The notes: a model not told the origin generated them from the letters alone. A stretch of DNA of 64,000 bases from Ascaris suum (GCA_013433145.1 CM024174.1:7286336-7350335); one strand, 5' to 3'; shown: positions 21,685 through 32,984, counted from the first letter of the stretch. A program made the numbers and translations.

Positions 21685-22345
21685 TCAACAATACGATAAA
21701 CCGTATAAGCATCGTAAATAATGACGTTCATCTTGCTGATAGTCATAATTCAAAATAAATAGAACAGCACCAACTTGCCCCAACTCATCGTTGAACGCAC
21801 ATTTTGAAGCACGAACTCCTCTCCTCAAAGCGCATTCAGCTTCCTCCAGCTGCCTTGTCCTTTCATACTCGATGAGTGTATCAACGTTAACCAACACATC
21901 AGTAGCATAGAGTTCACCATCGATTTGCTATAAAATGTGCAATGACGGTTGAGAGAACAAAGGCAAGTAGCCTTTGCCAATCTGTTAGCTGCAGTGGTGG
22001 ATAATTAATTTGAAGTTATAAAGTACGAACCAGAACCTCAAGGTAGTGAGCGCTAATTGAAGTTAGCTGGATTATACAGTCAAAGAAAAGTTGAGGGGGC
22101 AAATCTTCTTAAAGTGATCCCTCCCTGGGATGAGTCTCTTCAGCCACCGCTACGGACCTAATCCTCGACAAGTTCATTTCGTACTTTGGATGAGATAACA
22201 TCGTCAGATCACCACCAGGATTATACAAACCTCAGCGCACTGCACGGTCATTGAGTTGAAATGTGGATGATATTTCTCCAGCCTTCCTGGATCTGGATTC
22301 ACACGCAAACGGCCGTCAGGTTCCGGAAAAGCTACTGCGAAATCG
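21685..22345 (-). CDS. Two phase-matched exons of an unknown gene
   Basis: Exon 22345-22231 follows a textbook acceptor (seven T's then CAG) and encodes DFAVAFPEPDGRLRVNPDPG and YHPHFNSMTVQCAE before GTTTGT. Exon 21927-21685, after GCACATTTTATAG, starts in phase 0 as required: QIDGELYATDVLVNVDTLIE, then RTRQLEEAECALRRGVRASK, and ends at TGA 21685. The first part is strongly protein-like; the last 30 residues less so, so the true exon may end earlier and splice into the ATG exon at 21030, which is also phase 0. No known family. Upstream exons exist beyond 22345 but were not fixed. Confidence 0.5.
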
Positions 22346-22717
22346 CTGAAAAAAATGTTATTTCACTGCATACCACTCCTCACTCAGATACATAATGAAC
22401 CTTAGTGAATGAGACGCTTCTTAAAAACATTTTTTGCAGATAGTGTCCTTGTTGTGCTCCCTCATCGCCATGCGAAATTGCGAAGCGCATAATAAGCCTC
22501 ATGCAGGATCCAGATACAGTCATAGAAGCGCGCCAGAACACTTGGCACCAAAAGCGCTTTTGCATTCTCCTCACCACTTTGCTTTCAGCAGTTGTCTGAG
22601 GAGATACTTTATTTCATGCGCCCACGACTTTCCCTACCACTCCGCTCAAGCATTCACCATGGTGTGGAATGCAGCGAGACACCATTTTTGACTACGGCTT
22701 ATTTCGCATTCATAGCG

Positions 22718-23030
22718 TGAATCGATAAGAGCTGATTTCGCACTCTTTAAGCAGTTGCCTACAGCTTGCCGTCATTCGTCATTCGTGCAAATTCCCACTT
22801 TGCTATCACGATTTCCTGGCAGCAATGGTAAAACAACAAACGAAACATCAAAAGAATACCGTGACGGTGAAGGATTCCACCACCTATCAGCAAAGAATAC
22901 GCCCCGCAGTGGTGAATGTGAATCATGTAAAGGCCATTCTCGGAGCTCTGAAACAACCACTGTCTTAGCAAACATGCGACGACACAATGCTTCAGGAGGA
23001 TATAGATTCACCAGCATGCTAATAAAATAA
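22718..23030 (+). CDS. Candidate terminal exon, 104 codons
   Basis: The acceptor TATTTCGCATTCATAG is followed by an open frame to TAA at 23030: RESIRADFALFKQLPTACRH, then NETSKEYRDGEGFHHLSAKN and SGECESCKGHSRSSETTT. The composition is hydrophilic with CxxC-type spacing (ECESC). The opposite strand is also open over most of the segment. Function unknown. Confidence 0.35.
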
Positions 23031-23067
23031 TGAATTCCTGGAGGATGGGGACACGTGAGGTGATTCA

Positions 23068-23271
23068 TTATGTCCTTGCGTCACGCGCACTCTGCCTCAA
23101 ATCGAGGAAGGTTTGCAAGTGACCCTTCGATGTCACTCCCATTATTTTTATAGCAGTGTCACGGAGGTTGTCCGTTTGTCCGTTTCTTCTGCCATTTATT
23201 ATATTGACAGTGTACCTCACAAAGGTATCCAAATACGCGTGACGGAGCAAAAAACGGAGGAGGAGTGACTT
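23068..23271 (-). CDS. Candidate terminal exon, 67 residues
   Basis: It opens in phase 0 straight after GTCAGCGTCTTTCAG and runs to TAA at 23068. The peptide starts KSLLLRFLLRHAYLDTFVRY, and the later part contains NGRRNGQTDNLRDTAIKI and FLDLRQSARDART. A GTGAGG donor-like site after the first 17 codons would make the exon much shorter. Unknown function. Confidence 0.33.
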   Translation of the reverse strand, partial: KSLLLRFLLRHAYLDTFVRYTVNIINGRRNGQTDNLRDTAIKIMGVTSKGHLQTFLDLRQSARDART

Positions 23272-23599
23272 CTGAAAGACGCTGACGATGTGCACAGTGC
23301 TACGTACTATTGTATTCTTGCATCTGAGATGGGCTCTAATTCAGTCCGGGGACGGATTTATCAAGGGCCTCACAAATTAGTGGACAGCCAACAAAGCCGA
23401 CTCGTGGTCCTGGGTCAAAAGCGTGGATCAGCAGTTTCTCCTAGGTCAAAATTTGTCCAGCTGTCCCATGATTCCAGAGAGTTCTTAACTAAGGCTGTCA
23501 GTTTCGCGTTCCGCAAGAATCTAACTTTTTGCACCTGAAATGAGCAATATCGAAACTAATAGGGAAAATTCGAGACTGTTCTTTGGTCATCATAAAATT

Positions 23600-23830
23600 A
23601 TGAAAATGCGAATGACTTTGATGTCCTCAGATAGTTCGAATGTTCTCGAGCATGCTTAATTCTGCAGCAAAATCCACACGGATGAAATAAACAGACTTCC
23701 ATTTCTGTCAAATCTGAAAGAGTTGCAACTACGTTGAAGGCATACAACTGCTGCACTGCACAAAGTGGAACAGTATCTCTGAGCCAAACAATTCTGGTCC
23801 CAAAAAAGGCCACCAGGGCATCAAATTACA
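23600..23830 (-). CDS. Possible coding stretch with two competing frames
   Basis: One frame reads FDALVAFFGTRIVWLRDTVP and GFCCRIKHAREHSNYLRTSK to TAA. A second frame, after a TTGTTTGGCTCAG acceptor, reads RYCSTLCSAAVVCLQRSCNS then FRFDRNGSL, with a cysteine spacing loosely like PAN/apple modules. The PAN suggestion is speculative. Only one can be right. Confidence 0.2.
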
Positions 23831-23888
23831 TATGAAAGTTCGTCACTTTCGCTACCTATAAACTCTCACAAATAATAATGAGTTCTCG

Positions 23889-24077
23889 TTGTACTCCTCA
23901 CGAATCCTGTATTATCACAGCCCCACATCAACTCTGCGTCTAATGTCATCGATTTCATCAGGAAATAAAAACAGAGCGGACAATATGGAATGTGGAAGTT
24001 CGGCACTGAGGAAAGCGTTTGAACAAATGGAAGTTCTTTCTTGGAAAACAGCTGACAAACGAATGCAAACCGAGTAA
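23889..24077 (+). CDS. Possible exon, unknown
   Basis: An open frame to TAA at 24077. From an internal ATG it reads MSSISSGNKNRADNMECGSS then ALRKAFEQMEVLSWKTADKR. Good composition, but no clear acceptor. Weak. Confidence 0.25.
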   Translation: MYSSRILYYHSPTSTLRLMSSISSGNKNRADNMECGSSALRKAFEQMEVLSWKTADKRMQTE

Positions 24078-24638
24078 GGCGATGTAATAAAGGAAAGCTG
24101 CGAAGGGCACTTGTAAAGGGGTGCCTTTCTCTGTATTCGCTGCACGAGAGGCGTATTCCGGAAGTCGGTCGCTCCGTTTTGCGAATTCAGTTGGCTCAAA
24201 AACGTCCCTAAAAGAGACTGGTTTGAGCCATAGACTTCTTCAGATGCAAATTTTAGTCCACTGAAACTAATATCCTTATACTTTTCACCGCGATCTCCCA
24301 GACACCAGCATTCCTAATATGGAGTGCTCTCAAGCTTTCTATTCCAGCATTTGAGTAATTCCATGATGGCCTGGTTGATTGCGGGTAGCATATATTAGGT
24401 TAAACTTCCGGTCACCTCACCCACAGGTTGAATCAGTGTTGGTGTGAGGAAAACTGACTACTTTAGCAATCGCGCAAGAATCCAGAACGCATATAATGCT
24501 TATTCTGAACTATCCGTTTGAAACTCGCATAGTCGCCTCAATCATTTCAGTAAAATTGCACGTGCGAATGCAGCACACCACTATATCTTATCGCAATTTC
24601 GCTTTGTTATAGAGGACCGGATCGCCGAATAGCAGATA

Positions 24639-24923
24639 TTATAACGTCTGAGCATTTACGCAGTAAACGCGTGCAATTGTGAGCTTGGTGGCTTTAGCTT
24701 CCTCATCATATTGTCTTTAAGCATTCAATTTCACTTCATATCGGCTGGACGTATCCTCCTCTCGCATAGCTGCTGATGCAAGATTTACCTCTTCATGCCT
24801 TCTAGGGAAGTCCTCAATATATCGCTGTATTTCTGCGGCTAACTGCCACAAATCACAGCAATCAAATTTCACCTCGGTTCTCGCTGAAGGTTTTGCAGTA
24901 GCGAAGAGGCGTGCACTTTGAGT
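24639..24923 (-). pseudogene. 95-codon frame with one in-frame TAA
   Basis: The frame reads ARLFATAKPSARTEVKFDCC, DLWQLAAEIQRYIEDFPRRH, then EEDTSSRYEVKLNA. A TAA falls at 24717-24719 and the same frame resumes RQYDEEAKATKLTIARVYC to TAA at 24639. Composition is strongly protein-like on both sides of the stop, as expected of a decayed gene. A GAG|GTAAAT donor-like site inside could instead end an exon at about 24789. The family is not recognised. Confidence 0.35.
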
Positions 24924-25470
24924 TCATAGTTCTCATGGCAACATTCACATCAACGAAGAGAACAAATTATGTTATACACACATTCAAAAACAATGAGACA
25001 TTGACGCACCTTCGTGGAAGGATATGAAAAGATGTAACAGAATTGTGTTGTAGCGGGCCACCAGAACAAGCGAAACAGGGTACCTGAAAGCTGCGGTGAA
25101 GTAGACCCAAAAATGTGCTGTCATATTTTGTTGAATCTATTTAACCCATCGCAGCCCCAAACCGCAACCCAATAGTTAGGCAATAGGAACGTTTACAACA
25201 TTATGCAGAGAGCAGGTTTTGTTAAGTTCGCGGGTTTTATTTTCGCGCAGCGACATAAATTAACGTAATGGCAATCTTCGAACGATATTCAAAACAAAGG
25301 TGAGTGGTTTCTTCGAAGCAGTTGTCCTCGTTCTGCATTCAATCCTTCGTTACGTTCATTCAAAACATATTTTTGAAGTTTGCAACTTCTAGGTGACTTG
25401 CGAGCTGATGAATGTCATCAGTGGCCGACCCAGAGTGACCTTAGGTGATCGCAATATTTGAATTTCCTGC

Positions 25471-25701
25471 ATGCAAAAGCGGGGTTCTTACGTGTACATC
25501 TTTCATCGCGAAGAAAATGGTGCCTTTTACTTTAAAAAAAAAGTAACAGCTAATTGTTCACAAGGATATTGTGCTGCACGAGAGTTGACCGTCGAAGCAT
25601 GCGTGCAACCACCTCCTATTCCTCCCTTTCTGATTGAATGGTCGCCTAGCTTTTATAGGCCGCTCCCATCCGTTCTCGTTTCCATCCACAGTTGCTCTTA
25701 A
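25471..25701 (+). CDS. Candidate small gene, 76 residues
   Basis: A true ATG follows an in-frame TGA. The product is MQKRGSYVYIFHREENGAFY, then KKKVTANCSQGYCAARELTV, and a proline-rich C-terminus. No signal peptide, no splice signals. Unknown. Confidence 0.28.
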   Translation: MQKRGSYVYIFHREENGAFYFKKKVTANCSQGYCAARELTVEACVQPPPIPPFLIEWSPSFYRPLPSVLVSIHSCS

Positions 25702-25778
25702 TCTTGATGGGGATGTTGTTGGTTAGCGCTTTATAAAGTATTTGTGCTGTGAAGTGTGCTATGAAAGTATTCGAAGTC

Positions 25779-26072
25779 TTAGTCACGTTGTTTTGACTTG
25801 CGGCTTTCTTGAGTCTGTGCATCGAAGATTGCTTCGACAAAGGATATCTCACTAACCTCAAATGGGATATTTCTTTCGTGAAGTATCGAATGGATCCTCT
25901 GCCTGCCAATAACGAAGGAATTGTTGGTGTAATCTGTGTTGTCACACCTGCAAATGTCACCAATAACGCATATAAATTGTGTCACAATCATAAGTAACCT
26001 GAACTTTTTGTTTACAGTCAGGAGAGCTGTAAACGCGACAACGTCGAAAGTGAGAAGTGAGAAGTCCATCAT
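25779..26072 (-). CDS. Candidate small membrane protein or antisense of a plus exon
   Basis: An ATG at 26072 opens 97 residues with two hydrophobic segments ([17 protein letters not shown] and [16 protein letters not shown]) and a polar tail ([20 protein letters not shown]). On the plus strand a frame at 25812-25997 is also good: [20 protein letters not shown] then [15 protein letters not shown]. One strand is a shadow of the other, and the choice cannot be made from sequence alone. Confidence 0.28.
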   Translation of the reverse strand: MMDFSLLTFDVVAFTALLTVNKKFRLLMIVTQFICVIGDICRCDNTDYTNNSFVIGRQRIHSILHERNIPFEVSEISFVEAIFDAQTQESRKSKQRD

Positions 26073-26338
26073 CGAAGGTGTTGACTGAAGTCAAAAACTA
26101 TTATTAGTTATTGATGGATGCACTGAAATATTGCTAATTGGAGAAAAATGGTACACAGGTAGTATATGGGCAAAAATGTTTTTGAATGCAATTCCATCCC
26201 TCCTGGGATCTCTTGAAAGCTGATCGATCTTCCACAGCAACTTACCCGCATTCTAGCAAAGGTGCCAGAAGAGAATCTGTTGTCTTCGATGGAGACCGGT
26301 TTTCAGATCCGAAATTTTAACAAGACTTGCATTTATAC

Positions 26339-26502
<164 letters not shown>

Positions 26503-26596
26503 GCGGATCAATGTGGAGTATTCCTAATAGGTAAACAATAGCATAAACAAGTTTTGCGTAATCCCCCTCTTTAAAAATAAACGGTGACATCAGAAA

Positions 26597-26905
26597 ATGA
26601 TGTTAGTACATTTGCTTGATCCACGCCAATCTATTGAAGAGTGCCCTTTTATGAACGGAGAAAGATGCTCGGTACTGTTCATCCGCCAATGGCTCCCTTT
26701 CCTTCTGAAATGCAGTTCGTTGAGTGATTCAAAGCCATTTCATTTGTCATCCACCTTTTAGGCACTTACAGGAGAAGCGTATAGCCTCGACTATCAAGAA
26801 CAGAGAAGCAAAGCTTTCGAATTCTGTGAAGGTCATCTCTTCGTGCCAAGCACTTACCAAGAGTATCAAAAACCATGCTCACTAATAGAACTAGGCTGTC
26901 AATAA
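26597..26905 (+). CDS. Two-exon candidate, 72 residues
   Basis: An ATG at 26597 (a second follows at once) opens MMLVHLLDPRQSIEECPFMN then GERCS, ending at a GTACTG donor (26671). A 90 bp intron ends in TTTGTCATCCACCTTTTAG. Exon 26762-26905 continues in phase 0: ALTGEAYSLDYQEQRSKAFE, then FCEGHLFVPSTYQEYQKP and TAA. Without the splice a TAG at the intron end would stop the frame. The product has four cysteines and no signal peptide. Unknown family. Confidence 0.45.
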
Positions 26906-26955
26906 TTACAATAATTATAACCAGTTTAAATGATCACGGAATTCTGTATCTGCAG

Positions 26956-27221
26956 AGCGCATAGTCGATATCACGTCTATGAAGTTTGACGATCATGAAA
27001 TGTATCGGCCAGGTTACACTCTCTTAACTAATTCTGTCGGATACTTATTGCTAGGTAAAGAATGTTTATTTTCTAGCAAAAAGTGGTCCAAACCGGGTTA
27101 TTATCTGAAATTTTCGTTTCAATTCCAAGAGCGTTTGGCGTTGCGTGATTTATTATGGCCTGGTTTATACGGAAATAACCAAGTTGTACCAGAGAATCAA
27201 CTGCTTCACAGTTTGCCCTGA
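26956..27221 (+). CDS. Candidate terminal exon, 87 codons
   Basis: After ATTCTGTATCTGCAG the frame reads RIVDITSMKFDDHEMYRPGY, TLLTNSVGYLLL, then a possible GTAAAG donor at 27055. The frame itself stays open with FQERLALRDLLWPGLYGNN to TGA at 27221. If the donor is used the exon is 99 bp. Unknown function. It lies just downstream of the 26597-26905 model on the same strand. Confidence 0.38.
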
Positions 27222-27421
27222 AAGCATTCGATTCAAACTGGTATCAGTGTGAAGCGGATATGTTGGATTCGTTAGTAAAGGGCTGTCACACCGCTAGCGC
27301 AAAATCAACGACCAAGAAGCGCAGAGGTAAAGCGGGCGTGACCTAGATGGGTTCTCAGTTTGCAAAATCGATTAGCGGACATCCTGAACCACAAGCAGAT
27401 AGGGCCGAGAGGAAAAGGTAA
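27182..27421 (+). pseudogene. Coding-like frame with one in-frame TAG
   Basis: This frame overlaps the previous exon in another frame. It reads FALKAFDSNWYQCEADMLDS, LVKGCHTASAKSTTKKRR, then TAG at 27344-27346, then GSQFAKSISGHPEPQADRAE to TAA. Donor-like GTAAAG sites follow both halves. Either separate exons or a decayed gene. Not recognised. Confidence 0.28.
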
Positions 27422-27799
27422 AAGTGTGAACATCTGAATTAAATCCACAATGTCATGAAGCGCCTCTCCTGAGAAATTGCACCTCGATCAGGGTAATCGA
27501 CCTTGAGTGGAAAACTACGAATAGATGCATTTTCCGCAAGAAGCCTTTTTGCTAGGGAAAGAGAAGTTTTAGTATCCTCGACGCTGAAGAGGAAAGGAGT
27601 GGTGCCCTAAACCTGTAGAAAAAAACCTGCAACGCCATCCTACACATAAGAAGGCACAATGCGGCTGAGATCACATGCTCCCGTCAAGGCAGCGGAGGAG
27701 AAGAAAAAGATATCAGTTGATACAAAAGCTGTTCTGTATTGCAAAAGTGGTTCCTCTAAGACATGGATGGAGTTTTATTGATGCCAAACAAATAATGGC

Positions 27800-28021
27800 A
27801 TGTCAGAACGGTATATTCATTGGAATGTAAGGCGAGAACGTGACTCTAGTGAATTTGAAGCAGTTCTCAATAAAGCTTCGAAGGCAGATATCACGAAAGG
27901 ATATGCAGAACACAACGGCAAAGCGTTGTGTCTTCATATGCTGTTTAAGGTGGAGCTGCTGATTCCATTATACAGCTTCAGTACGACTCTTCTTCTTTTG
28001 CAAGTGCTCCGATACTCATAA
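27800..28021 (+). CDS. Candidate small gene, 73 residues
   Basis: A true ATG begins MSERYIHWNVRRERDSSEFE, then AVLNKASKADITKGYAEHNG, and the last 25 residues are hydrophobic enough for a membrane segment (FKVELLIPLYSFSTTLLLLQ). Unknown. No splice signal was identified. Confidence 0.32.
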   Translation: MSERYIHWNVRRERDSSEFEAVLNKASKADITKGYAEHNGKALCLHMLFKVELLIPLYSFSTTLLLLQVLRYS

Positions 28022-28432
28022 TCAAAGAAGCGCAATGCGCCGTTTGCATCGTTGTCAGAAGGATTTAATGCATTGCTCTAGATGGCGTTACTTGTTGCTT
28101 TACAAGAATTTGGTTACATATCGGTGCACTTGATCGCATTTGAGGTGGAGATCAACCATCATGTTCAATTGTGCTCTGCCATCCCATGTAGCCCGCTGCA
28201 AACATTCGAGATGTTTAATCTCGGTCGATATGTTAAACAAGGAGCAGAGACCCGGAATATGGTATCTTTGAGGCTATAACTTCATCCACGCTCAATTTTC
28301 TCCTACTGCAAAAGTCCCGTTTCAACCGTTATGGTTCTAACGTCTGCTTTGTTCGATTGTTATATGCTTTACACTCACACAGTTGGAAACCATGAGCCGG
28401 CGGAGTATGAAGTCAATATCCAATATATTTAG

Positions 28433-28816
28433 CACATTATACGAAGGTGTTCCTATCATATTGACTGGGATAACCGTGCGCTTACACTTTGCACTGATCG
28501 CGCATCCGAATGGAGCCGTACCCTCGCTCATCACTGGGAAAGCTATCCTGAAGGTATATTTGAAGCATTGCCCTCCATGGCAAGAACGTGACAGAATTTG
28601 GATGAATCTCTGGAACAATGCAAATATATATTCTTTTGCGTGAAAGACACTCCTCTTGTTTTCCTAGGGAAAAAAAAGAATGTGCAATATCTCGCAACTA
28701 GAGCTAAGAAAGTGTTGCTTGTGACGACCCCATCTAGAAGAGCAAAATTTTATCTACTTCTATTAAGACCAGTCTATATTATTCGAAAGGTTGAATGCGA
28801 GTTATTTATATACTGA
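28433..28816 (+). pseudogene. 128-codon frame with one in-frame TGA
   Basis: Opening after CAATATATTTAG, the frame reads HIIRRCSYHIDWDNRALTLC, TDRASEWSRTLAHHWESYPE and, after a possible GTATAT donor at 28554, GIFEALPSMART. A TGA at 28589-28591 interrupts it, and it resumes QNLDESLEQCKYIFFCVKDT then VQYLATRAKKVLL to TGA at 28816. If the donor is real, the exon is 28433-28553. Otherwise it is a decayed gene. Family unknown. Confidence 0.33.
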
Positions 28817-28993
28817 TTTTTACTTTACGAGATGAAAAAACATGCAGAAGTGTAGGAGCATGAACGGCATGACCAATAATATATGCACTTGCGCACTGCC
28901 TTATCTGAATACATCCACTAACTGCCAGAAAATAATAAATATGCAAAACAGTGCACTCACGTTCAAAATGACCCATAAACAAAATTTTCTTCT

Positions 28994-29500
28994 TTAGTTT
29001 TGGCGACATGATTGGTGTGAAATGAATCCTGATTGGCATAAATTACATGATACGCTATGTTTCCGCCCTTTAAGCGCGGAAACAATGTCGCCGTAATGTG
29101 TCTTTGCATAGGTGCTTTCACAGGGCGCACTGAAAAAGAATCTTTCGCAGCAGATTTGTATGGTCAGTCGATCAGCTAAATCTGAAGACACTGTTTCAAA
29201 TGCCTCATCTTTTCTCACAAGCTTGCGGAAATGGCGCGTTAGGAGAAGAAGATGCAAGACCAGATGTCTGTTAGTCGTCCCTCCAGCACACCTTTGCCCT
29301 TGTTTTCTTAATCATAGGCGTATGGCAGTCTTGAAGATCGATCTATAAAGGTGAAGATGAAATATACCACCGCCATAACTGAACTTTTGCTGCACTCTCG
29401 CTTCATCGTCTTCAATGCTATAACGTTTGATGTTGTCTGTAGCAGTTATCGCCTCATTAACGAAGAGAAAGGCGACCATCAGAACGTACCAACCGCTCAT
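28994..29500 (-). CDS. Signal-peptide exon plus cysteine-containing downstream exon
   Basis: An ATG at 29500 gives MSGWYVLMVAFLFVNEAITA, a good signal peptide, followed by TDNIKRYSIEDDEARVQQKF and a GTATAT donor at 29368. Downstream, a frame from about 29220 to TAA at 28994 reads LVRKDEAFETVSSDLADRLT and carries cysteines in CNLCQSGFISHQSC. The direct join is not phase-compatible with the visible acceptors, so an exon may be missing. A secreted disulphide-bonded protein is plausible. The family is unknown. Confidence 0.35.
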
Positions 29501-29781
29501 ATTCGAACTAAGCGCTGCACTGAATTTTTGAAGGTGCTGTGGAAGAATTGGAAGAAGCAGCGAAGGGAAGCGGAGCGAAGAGGATAGCAGCCAAGCGATG
29601 ATATTTGCATTTCGCATTTTGGTGTGCGAAAAAAAGCCAAAGCGACTGAGCTCCTTGAATTCACATTGCTCTTGGCAATATGATGTAGTCGAAATGAGCG
29701 AGTAATTGCCACTGATCGGTTCCTAGGGCATCGATTCGCCACAAGCAAATGTATGAGACAAAAGATAACATGTGCATGTAG

Positions 29782-29976
29782 AAAGAGGTGAAAAGCACCG
29801 ATATCTGCATCAGAAAAGATCACTTCTCGAAGGGATACCGAGAATTGGAAAATCCAGTCGAAGAAGAGAATCTCAAAAACAAATCACTCATTCAATGCAT
29901 CGACGACGGCTTATGGAATCTGTCTTTACTGTCCTTTATGAAACTCTGTTCTGAACTAGGATGTTCTGAACTGTAA
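29782..29976 (+). CDS. Candidate terminal exon, 64 residues
   Basis: The frame opens after CATGTGCATGTAG and reads STDICIRKDHFSKGYRELEN, PVEEENLKNKSLIQCIDDGL, then a leucine- and cysteine-rich end to TAA. Composition is strongly protein-like. No donor or partner exon was assigned. Unknown. Confidence 0.36.
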   Translation, partial: KEVKSTDICIRKDHFSKGYRELENPVEEENLKNKSLIQCIDDGLWNLSLLSFMKLCSELGCSEL

Positions 29977-30129
29977 ACTATGATAAAAGTCATCGTTTCT
30001 GCAGTTTTTCCAGCATTAACAGAAAGTGGTGAAGGTGGCGAATTCTAATGAGTGGCGAATATTCTGGGAGCTTGTTTATAATTCGGTAAGAAAGCGCGAG
30101 ACTAAACGAGAGCCGAATGTAAGCAAAGA

Positions 30130-30420
30130 ATGAAAGGGCATTATGCTAGTGAGCGCACAGGCGCCAAACAATGTCTTAGGAAAGTGTTGAAAGGAGTGCT
30201 TTTCTGCCTTTTGAATAATTTTCATGTAAACATGAAGATAGGTGTAGCGAATTTAGGTGCAATGATCAGGAACAGAACAGTAACGAATAAAAGTTCTGGT
30301 AAAATGGAGTAATAACTACGCATATTGCAAGAAGAGAATTCTGGCCATTAGGGTTTTATTTCAGTCAGTGGCCTCACATTGGATGCAGCAGTCAAACAAC
30401 GAAGTACAGAAACCTTCTAA
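30130..30420 (+). CDS. Two-exon candidate, 74 residues
   Basis: An ATG opens MKGHYASERTGAKQCLRKVL and continues basic to a GTAAAA donor at 30298. A 66 bp intron ends in a perfect GGGTTTTATTTCAG. Exon 30365-30420 in the required phase adds SGLTLDAAVKQRSTETF and TAA. Lengths 169 + 56 = 225 bp. In another phase the second exon stays open for 76 residues to 30595 (SNNEVQKPSKLMRSP..., with a G run), so the reading is not unique. Unknown function. Confidence 0.38.
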
Positions 30421-31165
30421 ATTGATGAGGAGTCCCGTTTTGCATGGTCATGTAATGGTCACTTCAGTGGTGCTAATTATTCGCAGGATGTGTGATAAAT
30501 ATATAGAAGAGGATACTCCTCAACAAAATCTGCGTGGGTGGGGGGGGGGCATCAGAGAGAAGAACACAGGCACACTCAATAAGGAAAAAAACTGAAGATG
30601 TGGTCAGTTCACTATGCAACAAATATATGCAGCGTTGATGGTGGCACACTCCAAATTAACCTAAGTATGTGTTCCAAACGATCAAACCGCTAACTATTGC
30701 GGGCGAAATTTGAGCGGTACTAAAGGTCAATGTTTTGGATAGAGGTTCTTATTGCTTATATATTACGAATTGTGAATTAGAGTGTACTACATAAATAAAA
30801 GCAATTTTGCTTTGATATTATCTTTAAATGAAAAGTCGTCATTTATGGGCTGATATGAGATAAGAATCTCATTGGGATAAGAATCTCATTGCGAGTTTGG
30901 TGGTGAGTAGAGGGAGTGTAAACAATATGTGGAATATCGAATGAGTTCATCAGACGGAAGGTGAATATTTTTATTAGCGATATAGTATGAAAATGAAGTA
31001 AAGACAACGCGTCTACAATGTCTTTAGAAAGGGGATGTGAACTTCTCCTAAATAGCTCATAGCACTCACTGACACAGGTTTTCCAAAAATCTCAAATGCG
31101 AACAACCTTTCAACGCGATCAATTTAATTTAAGTCGGGCATGTGTCTGCCTGGATCGGATGGCAT

Positions 31166-31736
31166 TCAATGTCGGGAGACACGTCTTAGTAGGGGCGCAC
31201 AAATCACTACAATTTTGAAAGTAAATGCACTCAAAACCAAGACGCTCTTGGCATGAACGTATTTCGAAGTATTATTGCTGTGCTTTGCGAACCGACTGGT
31301 GTTAACAGTGACGCTCAAAGAAAAGTTCCATTTAGGTGGTGTACCACTGATAAGGAGGGATCGGTTAGAATTATGATAGCAATGACGAATAAAGGATTTT
31401 CTGTTACGTAATAGAAGCGAAAGCTTTTTCACCATTCGTTCTTCGACCGAGCAAAAATTTTTTCCGCATCATCCGTAAAAACCTTTTAAAATAGAAGGGA
31501 GGCACTGAGACAAGTCCTTTGCAAACATCAATAATAAAACTGAATGCAGGTTGGAAGGCACCATTGTCAGACCCTAAAGAAGATTCTGTTCGCCCGCAAC
31601 ACATGAGCGGAATCTGCGGCGTCCTGCTCGTAGCCTCATGGATGCAACTCTCTTTCCGCCCATTTTGAGGTCCTGGTTTGGCATCAGCAGTAATCTGACG
31701 CTTTCGCGTGCGTATAGGTGCTTTCGAGATATTCAC
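31166..31736 (-). CDS. Two overlapping coding-like frames, unknown
   Basis: A 110-codon frame (31736-31404) reads ISKAPIRTRKRQITADAKPG, CIHEATSRTPQIPLMCCGRT and then a hydrophobic and basic end. It overlaps an 89-residue ATG frame (31435-31166) starting MVKKLSLLLRNRKSFIRHCY and containing SLSVTVNTSRFAKHSNNTSK. No clear splice signals join them. One or both may be exons, or a frameshifted relic. Confidence 0.28.
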
Positions 31737-32065
31737 CGTTTCTCAGGCCATAATCCTACCTGACACGATGGTGCAAAGTGCTGCCGGCATAAAAAGGTGA
31801 AAAGCATTACGCATCTCTGACGAGCAGCGTCTGTTGTTTTGTTTATCTGCGCTTTCGTAACAGTTACGAAAATCTCTATCCACCTGTTTTTTTTATTCGG
31901 ATATTTTACATGATCCGTAGGTTCTAAATAATGGGACCTAAAACTTCGTCCTGCCTCTTCTATGTGCGGGAGAAATTAGTCACTCCGTTGCATGGTTCCC
32001 TCAGCGCATTCGCGTATTGTTTCTCCGCTTCTGTATTGCACATAATCGTATGTCTTGACGTGCTT

Positions 32066-32194
32066 TATCTAGATCGAGAAATGTGGAGTCATGAGTATGT
32101 ATTGCATATATCTAGATCGAGAATGTTTTTATTCGGATAAAAACCATCCAGATGCAATCAGATCAATCCGAACAAATGTGGAGTCATGAGTATG
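32066..32194 (+). repeat. Short direct repeats
   Basis: A 21 bp word starting AAATGTGGAGTCATGAG occurs at 32079-32099 and 32174-32194. TATCTAGATCGAGAA occurs at 32066 and again at 32109. Two nested duplications about 43 and 95 bp apart suggest repeated slippage or local duplication. Confidence 0.8.
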
Positions 32195-32984
32195 GTATTT
32201 CAACTAAACCGAAGCGATATCGGACCGCGTTGCCATAGTGAAGATAGATACCAGGATGGAACTGACGGCTCGCACCACATGATCACGCACTGCCGCCTTT
32301 CCTTCCCTTCTTTGGTGCATCCATATTAATCAGTTGTCCGTCCAGTATCATGCTGTTTTCTGCTTACCCAAATTCGATCATCCCATTTAATGGCCCAACT
32401 ATCTGGCTAATGTTGTTCTGTCCTCACTTAATCAATCTAACCAAGGAGCGTTGCCGTTACCTGCTTAAATACATCAGGCTGATGTTGACCTTCAGTCACT
32501 TGGAGTGCATTTGTGATTGCATTACATAAACGCACCCGAATATCGATAAGGCAGCAATTGCAACAGTTTATGCAAAAGATACATTAATGGTGCTACAAAC
32601 AACATCGCGTATAATGTTCGAACTTTGTTGTGTACTGTTTAAGTAGAAGAGTCGGATGAAGTTGACGATGTTGAAGACAACGAATCGTCTATCGCGTTGC
32701 CACTCGTTCGTTCCTGAACACATCTTTTTGCAACAGCATTTCTGAATCGTCATTCTAATTGCCGAAAGGAATATTAATAAACGCGACCGAAGCTTTCGGA
32801 CAAATCAATGGCTTACTTAGCTACCGAGTACTTGGACGTCAAACAGATAGGAATTTGCAAAGATAGCGACGCTGATCGGTTGGCGCTAAAATTACGCATT
32901 CTGTCAAGCAAATTCGCACCGTCTTAGAAGAAAGGGACCGCGGGGCTACTTTATGTTCGTCACTCGCTATCTTCATGTCGGTAT

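Noticed and set aside
23290..23538. Plus frame with 82 codons that looks hydrophilic
   Set aside because: No start context or splice sites, the reverse strand is also patterned, and it may be part of an uncharacterised dispersed repeat.
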